Assembly (NCBI RefSeq): GCF_011189575.1
Contig: NZ_PUJW01000002.1
Location: forward strand, 248,001-312,000
Source of the DNA: Photorhabdus cinerea
Lineage (GTDB): Bacteria > Pseudomonadota > Gammaproteobacteria > Enterobacterales > Enterobacteriaceae
DNA length: 64,000 nucleotides
Direction of reading: 5' to 3'
Both the position numbers and the translations under genes were made by a program. This document shows positions 1-9,424 of the stretch, one piece after another (the first letter of the stretch is position 1; every line of letters begins with the position of its first letter). The notes beneath the pieces are model-generated. The model was not told the DNA's origin and searched no databases. It saw only the letters and a program-made list of their open reading frames with translations.

Positions 1-570
1 AAGAGTGAATTACGCGCTCCCCTGATCAGTGATGGCTATTTCGGTATCGCTGAATGTGATGACAGTATTCGCGCTACGCCGGCTGAACAATTTAACCAGT
101 TATTGGCACAGGCTGAACAAGTCAACCAAGCGCTGGAAAAACTACACCAAATTATGGCGGGTCTGGTGCCAGATACTGGCAACAGTATGAGTGCCAGCGC
201 CCAACGATTACAGGAGATGATGGCATTAATCACGCGTTTTTATGAAATTGTTGCGCCGGGAGCCATGCAGCAATCCCGTGGTGAGGAAATGTCATCGGGA
301 GGAACCGCGTCAAACGGTATTAATACGACGTTGGCAGAAGATCGTTCACACCATGAAACACGCGATGTTGCCATTGGGCAGATGATCAATATCGCCAATT
401 ATTTTCGTAAGAATGAACCCACCAGCCCGGTGCCGTATTTAATGGAACGGGCAGCGCGCTGGGCAAATATGGGAATGGCCGAATGGCTGGAGGAAATGAT
501 GGAAGATAATACCTCAGCGTTACAGGAAATTATGCGCGTAATAAAAGGACCAGAGAAAAATAGAGAGTAA
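1..570 (+). CDS. tssA: Type VI secretion protein TssA-like (C-terminal part)
   Basis: The reading frame is open from base 1, so the gene begins to the left of the window and 189 C-terminal residues are present. The end carries the TssA/ImpA-type C-terminal signature: a stretch around YFRKNEPTSPVPYLMERA followed by a Trp/Met-rich helix. TssA proteins cap and coordinate baseplate and sheath-tube assembly in the cytoplasm. The preceding part is Gln/Glu-rich and probably helical. The gene is followed after one base by tssJ, and five further tss genes follow in the same direction, so the operon context supports the call. The variant (TssA, or the related VasL form) cannot be decided without the N-terminal ImpA domain. 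Confidence 0.8.
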   Translation, partial: KSELRAPLISDGYFGIAECDDSIRATPAEQFNQLLAQAEQVNQALEKLHQIMAGLVPDTGNSMSASAQRLQEMMALITRFYEIVAPGAMQQSRGEEMSSGGTASNGINTTLAEDRSHHETRDVAIGQMINIANYFRKNEPTSPVPYLMERAARWANMGMAEWLEEMMEDNTSALQEIMRVIKGPEKNRE

Positions 571-571
571 A

Positions 572-1234
572 ATGAAAAATAAGATGAATTTTTATAATGT
601 TATTAAACGTAGTTTCTCAGTATTACTAATAATTCTGTTAATCAGTGGTTGTAGTGATTCAATTTCTAATAATGAAAAACGATTACAGGCAATCGAACAA
701 GCCAGACCTGTTTACGCCAATAATGCGATTCGTTTAAAAATGATGGCTGATCCGCAGCTGAATGTTTTTAATAATATGCCAAATAGTTGCACGATATTAA
801 TTGCTCAGGCGGAGAAACGTGAACAATTGGATAAATTACTGGCTAATCCCACGCTATTACGCAATTTATTTGCTGGTACGGGTGCAACAGAAAATATATT
901 ACAGCTTGATAATTATGTGATGATGCCGGGGCAATCCGTATCTTTACATATTGATAGAGCGGAACAGGCACGCTACGTCGCGCTGATTGCCGGTTATTAT
1001 CCGGCTCCAGGAAGCACACATGTGCGGGTATTATCGCTACCGTTGCGTCTTGAGCAAAGTGGTTGGTGGAACAAATCTTGGAGTGCTGAGTTTGTTCCTA
1101 TGAATATTGATTTAATGCTGGGGCGCTATGCCATTACCCGGAGTCATGTCTTTGCAGGCAATGCGGGAGATGAAGTGATTTTCCCCGGGCAGGCAGCAGT
1201 ATCTGATAATAATGGGAATCTGTTGAGGAAGTAA
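572..1234 (+). CDS. tssJ: Type VI secretion lipoprotein TssJ
   Basis: This outer-membrane lipoprotein anchors the T6SS membrane complex by binding periplasmic TssM. The N-terminus has a basic start, a hydrophobic run and a lipobox ending LISGC, so Cys27 is the expected lipidated residue. The body contains a beta-sandwich-like region with the family pattern of small basic and hydrophobic strands (LRLEQSGWWNKSW). At 220 residues it is slightly longer than classic TssJ. The start lies one base after the tssA stop; a second Met at codon 5 is a possible alternative start. It sits between tssA and tssK, the usual enterobacterial order. Confidence 0.85.
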   Translation: MKNKMNFYNVIKRSFSVLLIILLISGCSDSISNNEKRLQAIEQARPVYANNAIRLKMMADPQLNVFNNMPNSCTILIAQAEKREQLDKLLANPTLLRNLFAGTGATENILQLDNYVMMPGQSVSLHIDRAEQARYVALIAGYYPAPGSTHVRVLSLPLRLEQSGWWNKSWSAEFVPMNIDLMLGRYAITRSHVFAGNAGDEVIFPGQAAVSDNNGNLLRK

Positions 1235-1239
1235 ACACC

Positions 1240-2637
1240 ATGTTTGAACATAAACCGATGTATTGGTATTCAGGATTGTATTTACAGCCGCAACATTTTC
1301 AGGCGCATGAATTGCAACATGAATATTGGCAAGGACGTTATCAGCTATTGACTCAACCTTATGCTTTCGGTGTCGTGAGGCTAGTGTTTAATCTGGCCGC
1401 GCTGAGTGATGAAGTACTCAGTGTTCATAAAGCTGCATTCGTTTTTCCGGATGGTTGTTATGTGGATTGTGATGTGAATGGTGTGCTCAGTGCCCGCTCA
1501 CTGCGTGATTGCTGGCCGGAACGTGAAAAACCACAGCGCATTTATATTGGCTTGCGGACGTTTAATCATAACCAGAGTAACGTCACCGGTGTCGCGGATG
1601 CGACTAGTGTAGGCGATATTACTAGCCGTTGGGTGACATGGCCGCAAGAGCAGCGGATGCGGGATGCTTTTGGGGAAGGGCCAGAGGCAGAAGTGCAGCA
1701 ACTCACTTATAACTTACGTTTTTTTCTGCATGATGAGATTGCACAGGCAACGGGCTATACGCTGTTACCTGTGGGCCAACTGCGCTGTACGGGTGATGGT
1801 ATTGAACTGGATAACCGCTACTTGCCGCCATGTTTGACGTTATACGCCGTGCCACAACTGGGACAACGTATTGAGCAACTTTGTCAGGAATTGACAGGAC
1901 GTGTCCATCAATTGGAAGAGCTAAAGCGTCCGCAAACATTGGAAGCGGAAGTTTATACTCAGGAGAAAAGCACATTATTACTGACACTGCGTACTCTGGT
2001 GCGTTATGTCGTGCAGTTGTATCACTGTCAGGAGACGCGTGATGTTCATCCTTTGCAGATTTTTGGGCTATTGCGTCAGCTGATCAGTGAACTTTCCTGT
2101 TTTACTGACCGTTGCTCTTTTTTGGGGGAATGGAATGGACGGGAGGGGACACGGGAGAAATATCAGCATTTGGATCTGGCTTTGACACTTAATAATTGTG
2201 AGCGAACAATTATCGATCTGCTCAATGCGCTGGTGCTGGAACCGAACACGGTCATTCCACTGCAACAGGAATACAGCGGTTATTATCATGCGGCGTTCAA
2301 CGTAACAGGCGCGAGTGAACAGCAACGGATCTATTTGGTGCTGCGCTCTGACAGCTTAACTCACAGCGAGCGTGAAATTCCTGATGATCGTTTGATTAAG
2401 TTGGCGGCAGCGGAACAGATTGACGGCATTATTAATCGTGCTTTGCCCGGAGTGCGTTTGTATTACCAGGAGATTGCCCCACACGGTTTACCTAACCGAA
2501 TGAATACCCGTTATTTCCGGGTAGAGAATCGTGGCGCGTTGTGGCGGCAGGTAGAAGATAGCGAACGCGTGGCGGTGCACTGGGCTGATGCGCCGGACGA
2601 TTTACAGATAGAAATCGTTATAGTGAGAGTGTCGTGA
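1240..2637 (+). CDS. tssK: Type VI secretion baseplate protein TssK
   Basis: TssK links the cytoplasmic baseplate to the TssL/TssM membrane complex and acts as a trimeric connector. The protein has the family's typical N-terminus (MYWYSGLYLQPQHFQ) with the invariant WxxGxxLxPQHFQ-like pattern, and its 465 residues fit the usual 440-470. The C-terminal domain, which receives TssL, ends in a beta-rich tail. It starts five bases after tssJ and its stop overlaps the start of tssL by four bases, indicating translational coupling. I see nothing degenerate in it. Confidence 0.93.
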   Translation: MFEHKPMYWYSGLYLQPQHFQAHELQHEYWQGRYQLLTQPYAFGVVRLVFNLAALSDEVLSVHKAAFVFPDGCYVDCDVNGVLSARSLRDCWPEREKPQRIYIGLRTFNHNQSNVTGVADATSVGDITSRWVTWPQEQRMRDAFGEGPEAEVQQLTYNLRFFLHDEIAQATGYTLLPVGQLRCTGDGIELDNRYLPPCLTLYAVPQLGQRIEQLCQELTGRVHQLEELKRPQTLEAEVYTQEKSTLLLTLRTLVRYVVQLYHCQETRDVHPLQIFGLLRQLISELSCFTDRCSFLGEWNGREGTREKYQHLDLALTLNNCERTIIDLLNALVLEPNTVIPLQQEYSGYYHAAFNVTGASEQQRIYLVLRSDSLTHSEREIPDDRLIKLAAAEQIDGIINRALPGVRLYYQEIAPHGLPNRMNTRYFRVENRGALWRQVEDSERVAVHWADAPDDLQIEIVIVRVS

Positions 2638-3257
2638 TGTGCTTGTTGGATTGTTACATTCCGGTATTTACCTGTGTGTTGCGTATGATCCAGCAGCAGG
2701 TGAATCAAGCTGAAGAGTTGCGGCAGACATTGTTAGCCGCGCTGACGCAGGCGCAGAATGAAGCACAGCGGCATGGTTATGGATTGCAAGATATCGAAGA
2801 GGCGAATTTCGCGGTGGTGGTTTGGGCCGATGAAGCTATTTTGTGCGCTGGTCAGAAAGAATTGAATGTTTGGCGGCAGTCATCGTTGCAGGCGCAACTT
2901 TATGATGCTGAACTTGGCGGAAATACATTTTTTGATCGTCTGGCGGCATTAGCTGCGGATAATTATCAAGTTCGGTTGGTCTATGTTTTTTGCCTACTTT
3001 CTGGATTTTATGGGCGTTATGGCAGACGTGACAATTTGGAATTGCACAATATTATCCAACAGGAATTAGATAATTTCCCTGATACGTTGCGTCGTTATAT
3101 TGCTACAAAAAATCACAGACTGATGAGCACGTGCGATAATATTCTGGAAAATAAGCGGCCCAATAATAAATGGCGTAGGAAGTTAATGTTATTAATGTTT
3201 TCTCTTACCTCAATTTATATTTTTATCACAATTTATTTATTGAATATTAGCCGATAA
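2634..3257 (+). CDS. tssL: Type VI secretion inner-membrane protein TssL (DotU family)
   Basis: TssL is a tail-anchored inner-membrane protein that forms the membrane complex with TssM and TssJ. The 207-residue sequence has the DotU cytoplasmic helical bundle (signature region around EEANFAVVVWADEAIL) and one C-terminal membrane segment at about residues 183-203. It lacks the C-terminal OmpA-like peptidoglycan-binding extension found in longer TssL forms, so cell-wall anchoring must come from elsewhere. The ATG overlaps the tssK stop by four bases. The next gene, tssM, begins 15 bases downstream. Confidence 0.9.
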   Translation: MMCLLDCYIPVFTCVLRMIQQQVNQAEELRQTLLAALTQAQNEAQRHGYGLQDIEEANFAVVVWADEAILCAGQKELNVWRQSSLQAQLYDAELGGNTFFDRLAALAADNYQVRLVYVFCLLSGFYGRYGRRDNLELHNIIQQELDNFPDTLRRYIATKNHRLMSTCDNILENKRPNNKWRRKLMLLMFSLTSIYIFITIYLLNISR

Positions 3258-3272
3258 ATTCGGAAATTAAAC

Positions 3273-6200
3273 ATGAAAAAGTTATTTTATGCCATTGGCT
3301 GGCTCAGCGTGATGGTCGTCCTTCTGTTACTCAGTTTAATCATTGCTGTGGCATTTTCATGGCCAACAATCGGTGGTCTGATATTATTTCTTTGCTTATT
3401 GCTGTTGTTATTACTGCTATGTGGGGCGATGGCATTAATACCGCAAATAACAAATAGGTTGAGTCGGATAAATAGGTTCTGGCGGCAGGGAAATAATCGT
3501 CTGGAATATTTACTGTATCAGCATTGGTGGTGGGGAGGACGTTTACAAAGTTGGCGTCGATTCCGTTCGCGGTTACACCGTAACGGTCCTGTTCCTCCGT
3601 GGTTTCTGGTGGTGGGAGAGCGCGGTAGCGGTAAACAACCGTTGTTAGCACGCAGTAATGTAGTGCCAATGGCAGGAAGAGATCTGACGTCATTTTCGGA
3701 GAATGCCTTTACTTGCCGTTGGTGGTTTTTCCGCCGGGTGATGTACATGGTAGTTTCTGGCCGTTATACCGAAGGGCAATCCTTGTACCGGCAAGCATGG
3801 TTACGTCTGATACGTTGGATCGCACAGGTGCGTAACCCTGCTGGTATTCTCGTTTGCCTGTCGGTGGAGCAGTTATTAAACAGTGACAATAGAGCGCTCT
3901 ATACCATGGCGCGTAATGTACGTGCGCAGTTGGAACCGTTGCAGATACGTTTGGAACGTCGCTTACCGATCTGGTTGATTCTGACACACAGTGAAGCATT
4001 ACCGGGGTTCAGTCATTGGTGTTCGCAATTGTCGGCAGAGCAGCGAGCTGACTTACTGGGTTGCTTTATCGATAAACATACAGATGGTAATGTCACTGAT
4101 GTGCTGGATATCAGCATGCACACGATTGTCGATACCTTGAAGATGATGCGTCTTAAGCTGCTTAATCAACAACGGCAGCAACCACAGGCGGAAGTGTTGG
4201 CATTGCCGGAAACCGTTGCTCAACTGAAACCTGCGTTGGGCTGTTATCTGAGTGCATTATTCGAACGCGATCATTACCTGGAGCATGGCCTGTTACGCGG
4301 TGTGTTTTTTACTGCGGAACATCAAACCGAGTTGCAGCAAACCGAAGGCGTTTTTAGCCACCGTTTGTTGGGGGAATATCTGCCCGGCCAGATTCGACGT
4401 AGTGATTCTGTTTTGCTAACAGGTTGGCGAACATTAGCCAAACGCGCGTTGGTTAGCGTGTTTAGCCTGACGATGGTGTACGGCGCAGGTAGCGCATTGG
4501 TTAGTACCTGGCGTGGTGTCACGCAGCTTGAGAATATCCATGAAACCAATCCGCTTGAACGGAGCTACTTACGTTATCAGCAGGTTGAACGCTGGTTACA
4601 GCAAACCTTGCCGCCTCTGCTTTTTTATCCGGTTACCTATACGACAGAACAACGTATGGCGAGGGAATATCAGCAGCAGGTTCCAGTTGATGTGTTCAAT
4701 CCTGAGTCGATAGTCACACGCTTGCTAACGCGTTTCCGGAATGCTGAAACACCGCAAAAACGACTATTGGTTTTACATTGGGCGCGTTTTATCAATATTG
4801 AACAGGCAATGGCGCGCGGTGCTTCGCTGGAAACTTTACAACACATGCCTGCTTATTCTGCCTCACTATTAAGCGGTACCGATGATCCTTTACGGTCAGA
4901 TCAGCGTGTGGCATTGCGTTTAGCGCAATATCGTCAAGGCAACGCACAGCAAGCGTTTGATCAATGGCGAGATGGATTGCAAACATTATTGGAAGATTCC
5001 AGCAACTGGCAGTGGATTTTGGCGGATGAACAGCCAGTTGGAACGCACTCGCTAACATTGGCGGATTTCTGGCCACTGACGGGAGATGATGCCGCTAAGG
5101 CTAACGCGCGTATTCGTGGCATTTATACTCAGGCAGGTGAACGGGATATTCAGGCTACATTGGACGAGTTGGCACTGGCTCTTAACAGACCAGAACTCTT
5201 TTCTCCTTTGCAACGCTCGTTTTATCAACAATATCAGAATCAGCGTCAGTCAGAATGGTTGGCGTTTGCTCAAACGATGCCACAAGCGGAAGGGTTGGTA
5301 CGTGGCAAGAAAAACTGGCAAACACTGGTATTAGCAACCGGTCAGTATGGCAGTCCTTATATTGTTTTTCTGTCACGGCTGGAGAGTGATCTGTCCACAG
5401 TGAAGCAGGAAGATCGGCAGCCTTGGCTGCAAGCGCAGCAGCGTTTATGGCAACTGCATGGCTATGTGCAAAAAGGCAGCATGATGCAGCGTGTCTCGTT
5501 GGGGAACATTTCCTTACGCCAACGCATAATGTCATGGCTTGGTATTTCACCGCAGATCTCTGTGCAACTGGATGACAATACATTAACGCGCTATCGCGAT
5601 TACCGGCAGGCCATACAGTTGAATAGCCAACGTGAATTACTCAGCGATATGGAAACTGAATCGTTAGTCAAAAATGCGTTGAGTGATGGGAAAGGGGAAC
5701 TGAACGATAACGGTTTACGTACATTGTTTAATCGCTTCGCGCTGTGGCGTCATGAAACGGAAAGCAAGCAGAATGCAGGGGTAAATGAAACCTTGTGGCG
5801 ACTCTATCAGGGTGATGCCCATCTGGTACTGCGTTATGCCTTCTTAAGTGCCGCCAGCCGCTTGCAAACACAGTGGGAAAGTAAAGTGATCTGGCCGATG
5901 GAAAAATTAAGTGGACAAGCGCTGTTCGATGGTCGGGAACTGAATGCTCGATTATATGAATACAGTAATGCATTTGTGCGGGATACGGCAGATTATGCGC
6001 TGGATATTCGTCCTGAAGGCATTAAGCGTCAGGAAATTGAAGGGGTGGCCTTTCCGTTTAGCGACAATTTCATTTTCTATATCAATAACTTGATTCAACC
6101 GAATAACATGCTTTCATCTACATCTGATATTCGTCGCCGTTTGCAAGAGAAGCTTACTTTGTTGGAAAACGAACATGAATTGGCAGCGGCACAGCAGGAA

Positions 6201-6776
6201 CCAGAACAAGAGCAATCGGCAGAAGTCGTGATGACTAGTCAGCCCGCGACGGCTAACCGGGGAGCACGGGTGTTGCCGGTTGGTAGTTCGGTGACATTGA
6301 GTTGTGATGATGGTGAACAACAACTCAGAAGTATGAATTTCAATGACAGCATGACCCTGCATTGGAATCCGGCATCATGCGGTAAGGTACAGATTGATGT
6401 GTATTTCCCCAGTTTTACGCTCAGTAAAAGCTACGTTGGTACTGATGGTTTGCTGCAATTTATACGTGCTTTCTCCCGTGGTGAACTGACACTGGCAGCA
6501 CAAGCGTTCCCGCAGCGGCACAATGAATTAAGTGCACTGGGTATTAATAACATTACTGTGCGCTATCAGATAAGTGGAGAGAAAGCCGTTTCCTCATTGT
6601 ATCAACAGTGGCAACAACGTCAGCAACAACAAACAGTGCTGTTGGAACAACGCAACCGGCTGGATAGTCAGTTGTTGGATTTAAGTGAGCCGACAGTGGC
6701 GAAAGGCTCTCTTTCTACATTGCCGTTACAAATCACCACCTATTGGAATGAATTAAGGAAACCTAAAAGTGAGTAA
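3273..6776 (+). CDS. tssM: Type VI secretion membrane protein TssM (IcmF family)
   Basis: This is the large inner-membrane component that spans the periplasm and contacts TssJ. Hydrophobic segments lie at about residues 8-30 and 35-58, and a third near residue 390 precedes the long periplasmic domain. The 1167 residues match the family. In the cytoplasmic loop the nucleotide-binding motif reads GERGSGKQ: the Gly-rich loop and Lys are kept but the usual Ser/Thr after Lys is Gln, so NTP hydrolysis may be lost, as in some other TssM proteins. The C-terminal IcmF-C region is present. The stop overlaps the GTG start of tssH. Confidence 0.93.
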   Translation: MKKLFYAIGWLSVMVVLLLLSLIIAVAFSWPTIGGLILFLCLLLLLLLLCGAMALIPQITNRLSRINRFWRQGNNRLEYLLYQHWWWGGRLQSWRRFRSRLHRNGPVPPWFLVVGERGSGKQPLLARSNVVPMAGRDLTSFSENAFTCRWWFFRRVMYMVVSGRYTEGQSLYRQAWLRLIRWIAQVRNPAGILVCLSVEQLLNSDNRALYTMARNVRAQLEPLQIRLERRLPIWLILTHSEALPGFSHWCSQLSAEQRADLLGCFIDKHTDGNVTDVLDISMHTIVDTLKMMRLKLLNQQRQQPQAEVLALPETVAQLKPALGCYLSALFERDHYLEHGLLRGVFFTAEHQTELQQTEGVFSHRLLGEYLPGQIRRSDSVLLTGWRTLAKRALVSVFSLTMVYGAGSALVSTWRGVTQLENIHETNPLERSYLRYQQVERWLQQTLPPLLFYPVTYTTEQRMAREYQQQVPVDVFNPESIVTRLLTRFRNAETPQKRLLVLHWARFINIEQAMARGASLETLQHMPAYSASLLSGTDDPLRSDQRVALRLAQYRQGNAQQAFDQWRDGLQTLLEDSSNWQWILADEQPVGTHSLTLADFWPLTGDDAAKANARIRGIYTQAGERDIQATLDELALALNRPELFSPLQRSFYQQYQNQRQSEWLAFAQTMPQAEGLVRGKKNWQTLVLATGQYGSPYIVFLSRLESDLSTVKQEDRQPWLQAQQRLWQLHGYVQKGSMMQRVSLGNISLRQRIMSWLGISPQISVQLDDNTLTRYRDYRQAIQLNSQRELLSDMETESLVKNALSDGKGELNDNGLRTLFNRFALWRHETESKQNAGVNETLWRLYQGDAHLVLRYAFLSAASRLQTQWESKVIWPMEKLSGQALFDGRELNARLYEYSNAFVRDTADYALDIRPEGIKRQEIEGVAFPFSDNFIFYINNLIQPNNMLSSTSDIRRRLQEKLTLLENEHELAAAQQEPEQEQSAEVVMTSQPATANRGARVLPVGSSVTLSCDDGEQQLRSMNFNDSMTLHWNPASCGKVQIDVYFPSFTLSKSYVGTDGLLQFIRAFSRGELTLAAQAFPQRHNELSALGINNITVRYQISGEKAVSSLYQQWQQRQQQQTVLLEQRNRLDSQLLDLSEPTVAKGSLSTLPLQITTYWNELRKPKSE

Positions 6777-9339
6777 TTATCTGAAACAGATCGTGGGTAA
6801 ATTAACGGTGGAAGCGCGTCAGTGTCTTGATGAGGCTGCTAGTTTAGCGGTACGGCGTACCCATCATGAAGTGGAAATTGAACATTTGCTGCTAGCTCTG
6901 TTTGAAAAACAGATGCCGATGATGGAGCAGGTGTGTCATCACGGTGGTATTGATGCTATTGCGTTACTGAATGCTTGCCAGCGGTCGCTGACGCTATTGC
7001 GTAGCGGTAATCATCGTCCGCCAGTATTCTCTACTAATTTGACCGAGTGGCTGGAACAGTCCTGGATGTACGCCAGCACTCGCTCTCACTTGGGATCGTT
7101 GCAGATTACGGCTCAGGCGTTGATTGTGGCATTGTTAGTGAACCCGTCACTGCAACATTCACTCACATCGGAGCTACAACAGATGTTACAGGGTAACATT
7201 GATGCGATAGAACAGTGGTTGTGTACACAGGTACATACAGAACCGCAGCAAATGACGGCTGCCAGGGATAATACGCAATCCGCACTGGCTCAGTATGCTC
7301 ATCATCTGACGCAGGCGGCACGTGATAACAAATTGGACCCGGTATTGGGACGAGAACCGGAGATTCGTCAATTAATTGACGTGCTGTTGCGTCGTCGTCA
7401 AAACAATCCATTGTTGACCGGTGAAGCAGGTGTCGGCAAGACGGCTCTGATAGAGGGGCTTGCTCAACGTATTATCGATGGTCGTGTGCCGAACGTGCTG
7501 ACGCAAGCCGAATTATTCACACTGGATATAGGGTTGTTACAGGCAGGTGCTAGTGTGAAAGGCGAGTTTGAAAGCCGCCTGCAAAACTTATTAGATGAGG
7601 TGAAGGAATATCCTGCACCCGTGATTTTGTTTATTGATGAAGCTCATACTCTGATTGGCGCTGGTGGTCAAGCCGGACAAAATGATGCGGCCAATTTGTT
7701 GAAACCGGCATTGGCACGGGGTGAATTGCGGGCGATCGCTGCAACTACCTGGGCCGAATATAAGAAATACTTTGAAAAAGACGCAGCGTTAGCGCGTCGT
7801 TTTCAGGTGATTAAAGTTGAAGAGCCTTCTCTGGAACTGGCGACAGCGATGTTACGTGCCATAACACCGGCTATGGAAAAACATCATGGAGTTAAGGTAC
7901 TCGCAGAGGCGGTAACAGAAGCTGTTACATTAGCTAGCCGTTATATCAGTGGGCGTCAGTTGCCGGATAAATCAGTCAGCCTGTTGGATAGCGCCTGCGC
8001 CCGTGTCTCAGTTTCACAGACTGACGAACCGGCGCCTATTGAAGATCTACGTGCCATGCTGACAAACATTGCTACCGAACAGGAAGCATTATTACGTGAA
8101 GGTGGTCATGAAACTCAGTTAAAGAAATTGGCACAACGTCGGGCCGAATTACAGGCGTCACTGGAAGAAATTTTACCGGAATATCATGTTCAGCGTCAGT
8201 TAGTGAATGACATCCTCGCCTGCGAAGAACATGACGAACGGCTACCCGGATTGAGAGCAGAACTGCATCAACGCCATCGTCAACATGCCTATGTATTTGA
8301 CTGTGTTGATGCAGCTTGCGTAGCGGATATTGTTGCGGGTTGGACGGGAATACCGCTTGGCCGGATGGTGGAAAATGAGCGTGATGTACTGCGTCAGCTT
8401 GAAACGCGCCTCGGTCAGCGAGTTATGGGACAAGATCATGCGCTCAGTCAGATAGCCTGTCAAATTCGAATTGCCAAAGCGCAACTGGCCGATCCGGTCA
8501 AGCCTACTGGAGTATTTATGCTTGCAGGTCCTTCAGGTGTTGGGAAAACGGAAACCGCTCTGGCATTAGCGCATGAATTCTATGGTGGTGAACATCATAT
8601 GATCACGATCAATATGTCGGAATATCAAGAAGCTCATTCGGTTTCTGGCCTGAAAGGTTCTCCTCCAGGGTATGTCGGTTATGGACAAGGTGGTGTGTTG
8701 ACCGAAGCGGTTCGGCGTCAGCCTTACAGTGTGGTACTACTTGATGAAGTGGAGAAGGCGCATCCTGATGTGTTGGAGTTGTTCTTTCAGGTGTTTGATA
8801 AGGGCATGATGGAAGATGCAGAAGGACAACAGATTAATTTCCGCAATACGTTGATTATTCTTACCACTAATGCGGCATCGGATTTGGTAATGCGGGCAGC
8901 GATGCATGGGGTAAAAGAGCAGGGAGAAAATCGTCCGGCAACACTTGAAGATGTTCAGGAGGTTATCCGACCAGAACTGCAACGGATTTTTACTCCCGCA
9001 TTTTTAGGTCGTTTGCAGGTTATTCCTTATTTGCCGGTACATGGTGAAGTTCTGCATGCCATTGTGCGTCATAAACTGAATAAAGTTGTGGAGCGTTATC
9101 GTCAGGCAACTCAGTGTGAACTGCACTATAGCGATGTGCTGGTGGATTTTATCGCTGAAGGGTGTCGGATTGCCGAAAGTGGGGCACGTGAAATTGATAA
9201 CTTGTTAATGCAGTTTGTTCTACCGTTGTTATCGGATCAATTGCTGCTGGGAGATACGCCAGTGAATGAAGATGTTTGGCTGGATGTTATGGACGATCAG
9301 GTCCAGTTATTGTCAGACAAAACTGAACTATCACCATAG
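6769..9339 (+). CDS. tssH: Type VI secretion AAA+ ATPase TssH (ClpV)
   Basis: ClpV disassembles the contracted TssB/TssC sheath so it can be reused. At 856 residues it has a Clp-N domain (about 1-150), AAA-1 with Walker A GEAGVGKT near residue 218 and Walker B LFIDEAH, a middle coiled-coil domain, and AAA-2 with Walker A GPSGVGKT near residue 586 and Walker B VVLLDEVEKA. The start is GTG, overlapping the tssM end by eight bases. It is the last tss gene in this operon; sheath, tube, spike and other baseplate genes are expected upstream or elsewhere. Confidence 0.95.
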   Translation: MSNYLKQIVGKLTVEARQCLDEAASLAVRRTHHEVEIEHLLLALFEKQMPMMEQVCHHGGIDAIALLNACQRSLTLLRSGNHRPPVFSTNLTEWLEQSWMYASTRSHLGSLQITAQALIVALLVNPSLQHSLTSELQQMLQGNIDAIEQWLCTQVHTEPQQMTAARDNTQSALAQYAHHLTQAARDNKLDPVLGREPEIRQLIDVLLRRRQNNPLLTGEAGVGKTALIEGLAQRIIDGRVPNVLTQAELFTLDIGLLQAGASVKGEFESRLQNLLDEVKEYPAPVILFIDEAHTLIGAGGQAGQNDAANLLKPALARGELRAIAATTWAEYKKYFEKDAALARRFQVIKVEEPSLELATAMLRAITPAMEKHHGVKVLAEAVTEAVTLASRYISGRQLPDKSVSLLDSACARVSVSQTDEPAPIEDLRAMLTNIATEQEALLREGGHETQLKKLAQRRAELQASLEEILPEYHVQRQLVNDILACEEHDERLPGLRAELHQRHRQHAYVFDCVDAACVADIVAGWTGIPLGRMVENERDVLRQLETRLGQRVMGQDHALSQIACQIRIAKAQLADPVKPTGVFMLAGPSGVGKTETALALAHEFYGGEHHMITINMSEYQEAHSVSGLKGSPPGYVGYGQGGVLTEAVRRQPYSVVLLDEVEKAHPDVLELFFQVFDKGMMEDAEGQQINFRNTLIILTTNAASDLVMRAAMHGVKEQGENRPATLEDVQEVIRPELQRIFTPAFLGRLQVIPYLPVHGEVLHAIVRHKLNKVVERYRQATQCELHYSDVLVDFIAEGCRIAESGAREIDNLLMQFVLPLLSDQLLLGDTPVNEDVWLDVMDDQVQLLSDKTELSP

Positions 9340-9394
9340 AATATTATCAACTTAGCGTAAGAAGCTGCCCTCTCTGCTATTATTATCTTATGAT

Positions 9395-9410
9395 GTAACA
9401 TCAGTGTTAC
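9395..9410. promoter_or_regulatory. Dyad upstream of the MASE1 gene
   Basis: GTAACA, four bases, TGTTAC form a perfect short inverted repeat 15 bases before the chosen start of the next gene, in the only intergenic gap between tssH and the signalling genes. It could be an operator or part of a 5' leader. No protein is assigned to it. Confidence 0.3.
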
Positions 9411-9424
9411 GGAATGAGATCCTG